NCBI RefSeq assembly: GCF_007828955.1
Contig: NZ_VIVR01000001.1
Span: 3,224,001-3,288,000, forward strand
Origin: Kitasatospora atroaurantiaca
Lineage (GTDB): Bacteria > Actinomycetota > Actinomycetes > Streptomycetales > Streptomycetaceae
Direction: 5' to 3'
DNA length: 64,000 nt
Below are positions 63,236 to 64,000 of this stretch, one piece after another. A program made the position numbers and the translations under genes. The notes beneath the pieces are model-generated. The model saw only the letters and a program-made list of their open reading frames with translations. It was not told the DNA's origin and did not search any database. Numbering within the stretch: position 1 is the first letter of the stretch; each line of letters begins with the position of its first letter.

Positions 63236-63292
63236 AGCACCACAACACGCCACTGACCCATCGGCCGGCACCGCGCTTCCGGGAGACGCACC

Positions 63293-64000
63293 ATGTCACA
63301 ACAGCAGGTCGAGGCCGCGGCGGATCAGCCCGCCGCCGCAGTCGAGGGGGCGACCGACCCCGCCCCGAGGTCACCGCGCGAGATCCGCCTGGTGATGATC
63401 GGGCTCGTGGTCGCCATGCTGCTGGCCATGCTCGACAACCTGATCGTGGGCACCGCGATGCCGACCATCGTGGGCGACCTCGGCGGCGCCGAGCACCTCT
63501 CCTGGGTGGTGACCGCCTACACCCTGGCCACCGCCGCCTCCACCCCGATCTGGGGCAAGCTCGGCGACCTCTACGGCCGCAAGGGCACCTTCCTCACCTC
63601 GATCGCGATCTTCCTGGCAGGTTCCGCGCTCTCCGGGCTCTCCCAGTCGATGACCCAGCTGATCGCCTTCCGCGCCGTCCAGGGCCTCGGCGCCGGCGGT
63701 CTGATGGTCGGCGTGATGTCCATCATGGGCGCCCTGGTGGCGCCGCGTGACCGCGGCAAGTACCAGGGCATGTTCGCCGCCGTGATGGCGCTGGCCACCA
63801 TCGGCGGCCCGCTGGTCGGCGGTTTCATCACCGACCACCTCAGCTGGCACTGGACCTTCTACATCAACCTGCCGCTCGGCCTGGTCGCGCTCGCCTTCAT
63901 CGTGGTCACCCTGAAGCTGCCGAAGGTCCGCTCCACCGCGAAGATCGACTACGTCGGCGCCGCCCTGCTGACCATCGGCATCACCTCGCTGGTCCTGATC
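63293..64000 (+). CDS. DHA2-type (EmrB/QacA) drug efflux MFS transporter (3' end outside window)
   Basis: At least 236 residues of a 14-helix proton-driven multidrug exporter. The N-terminus is a ~30-residue cytoplasmic leader, then TM1 with VAMLLAMLDNLIVGTAMPTI (motif D1-like), the A motif GKLGDLYGRKG, and motif C MALATIGGPLVGGFI. Such pumps remove hydrophobic drugs or the host's own antibiotics. GGGAG lies seven bases before the ATG. It is divergent from the tetR gene. The 3' end is cut. Confidence 0.93.
   Translation, partial: MSQQQVEAAADQPAAAVEGATDPAPRSPREIRLVMIGLVVAMLLAMLDNLIVGTAMPTIVGDLGGAEHLSWVVTAYTLATAASTPIWGKLGDLYGRKGTFLTSIAIFLAGSALSGLSQSMTQLIAFRAVQGLGAGGLMVGVMSIMGALVAPRDRGKYQGMFAAVMALATIGGPLVGGFITDHLSWHWTFYINLPLGLVALAFIVVTLKLPKVRSTAKIDYVGAALLTIGITSLVLI

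Overview
The window is a high-GC actinobacterial chromosome segment from the Streptomycetaceae (Streptomyces or a close relative such as Kitasatospora). The evidence is the gene content and order: rex-hemA-hemC-hemD, the developmental sigma factor bldN with its anti-sigma rsbN, a bdtA-like excisionase-type regulator, the panC-panD-nadB-nadC-coaX run, lysS, lsr2 and clpC. Almost all of it is core chromosome. I saw no tRNA or rRNA gene, CRISPR array, transposase or integrase. Both ends cut genes: hemD on the left and a drug-efflux MFS gene on the right.

Layout. 1-4400 is the tetrapyrrole operon rex-hemA-hemC-hemD (minus strand), with a clear Rex operator over its promoter, so haem precursor synthesis answers to NADH/NAD+. 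4425-6678 holds an exonuclease, a glutaredoxin-like protein and a HAD phosphatase. 7092-9378 is bldN-rsbN. 9441-16362 is a mostly minus-strand run: acyltransferase, SDR protein, the 32-residue ribosomal protein bS22, bdtA-like regulator, conserved phosphatase-like protein, AcuC deacetylase, MFS and HAD proteins. 16503-26813 has proC, a secreted esterase, membrane proteins, ilvD, a methyltransferase, a sugar-phosphate isomerase with a histone-like tail, and a Ppx/GppA phosphatase.

27176-32070 is the main accessory locus: a polymorphic toxin system of the type VII (ESX) kind, comprising a WXG100-type protein, a 1032-residue effector with a CpnT-like N-terminus and a papain-fold glutamine-deamidase C-terminus, and an immunity protein overlapping it by 4 bases. 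33353-35526 pairs an orphan NuoD-like complex I subunit with a MidA/NDUFAF7-type methyltransferase by a 4-base overlap; in mitochondria that methyltransferase modifies the NuoD homologue. 35632-40738 holds a two-component system and a conservon-like set (CvnA, CvnB, CvnC) without the usual CvnD GTPase.

41051-47029 is a vitamin/cofactor run joining pantothenate/CoA synthesis (panC, panD, coaX) to de novo NAD synthesis (nadB, nadC). 47254-54880 holds lysS, a 50-residue membrane protein, an orphan BlaI-like repressor, an ArgA-like acetyltransferase, lsr2 and clpC with a ClgR-type operator. 55257-64000 holds a secreted M6 metalloprotease, a beta-eliminating lyase, remains of an ECF sigma gene, an aldehyde dehydrogenase, an M23 peptidase with a 30-bp tandem repeat, and a TetR/MFS divergon with an operator-like inverted repeat.

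Two features cut across the map. Seven copies of a GC-rich palindromic element (arms GGGGCGCGGGG...CCCCGCGCCCC) lie only between genes, 8-46 bases after stop codons, in two subfamilies with a fixed orientation relative to the gene they follow. Separately, eleven genes have a TANNNT-like box placed 6-7 bases before the start codon, the geometry expected of leaderless mRNAs.
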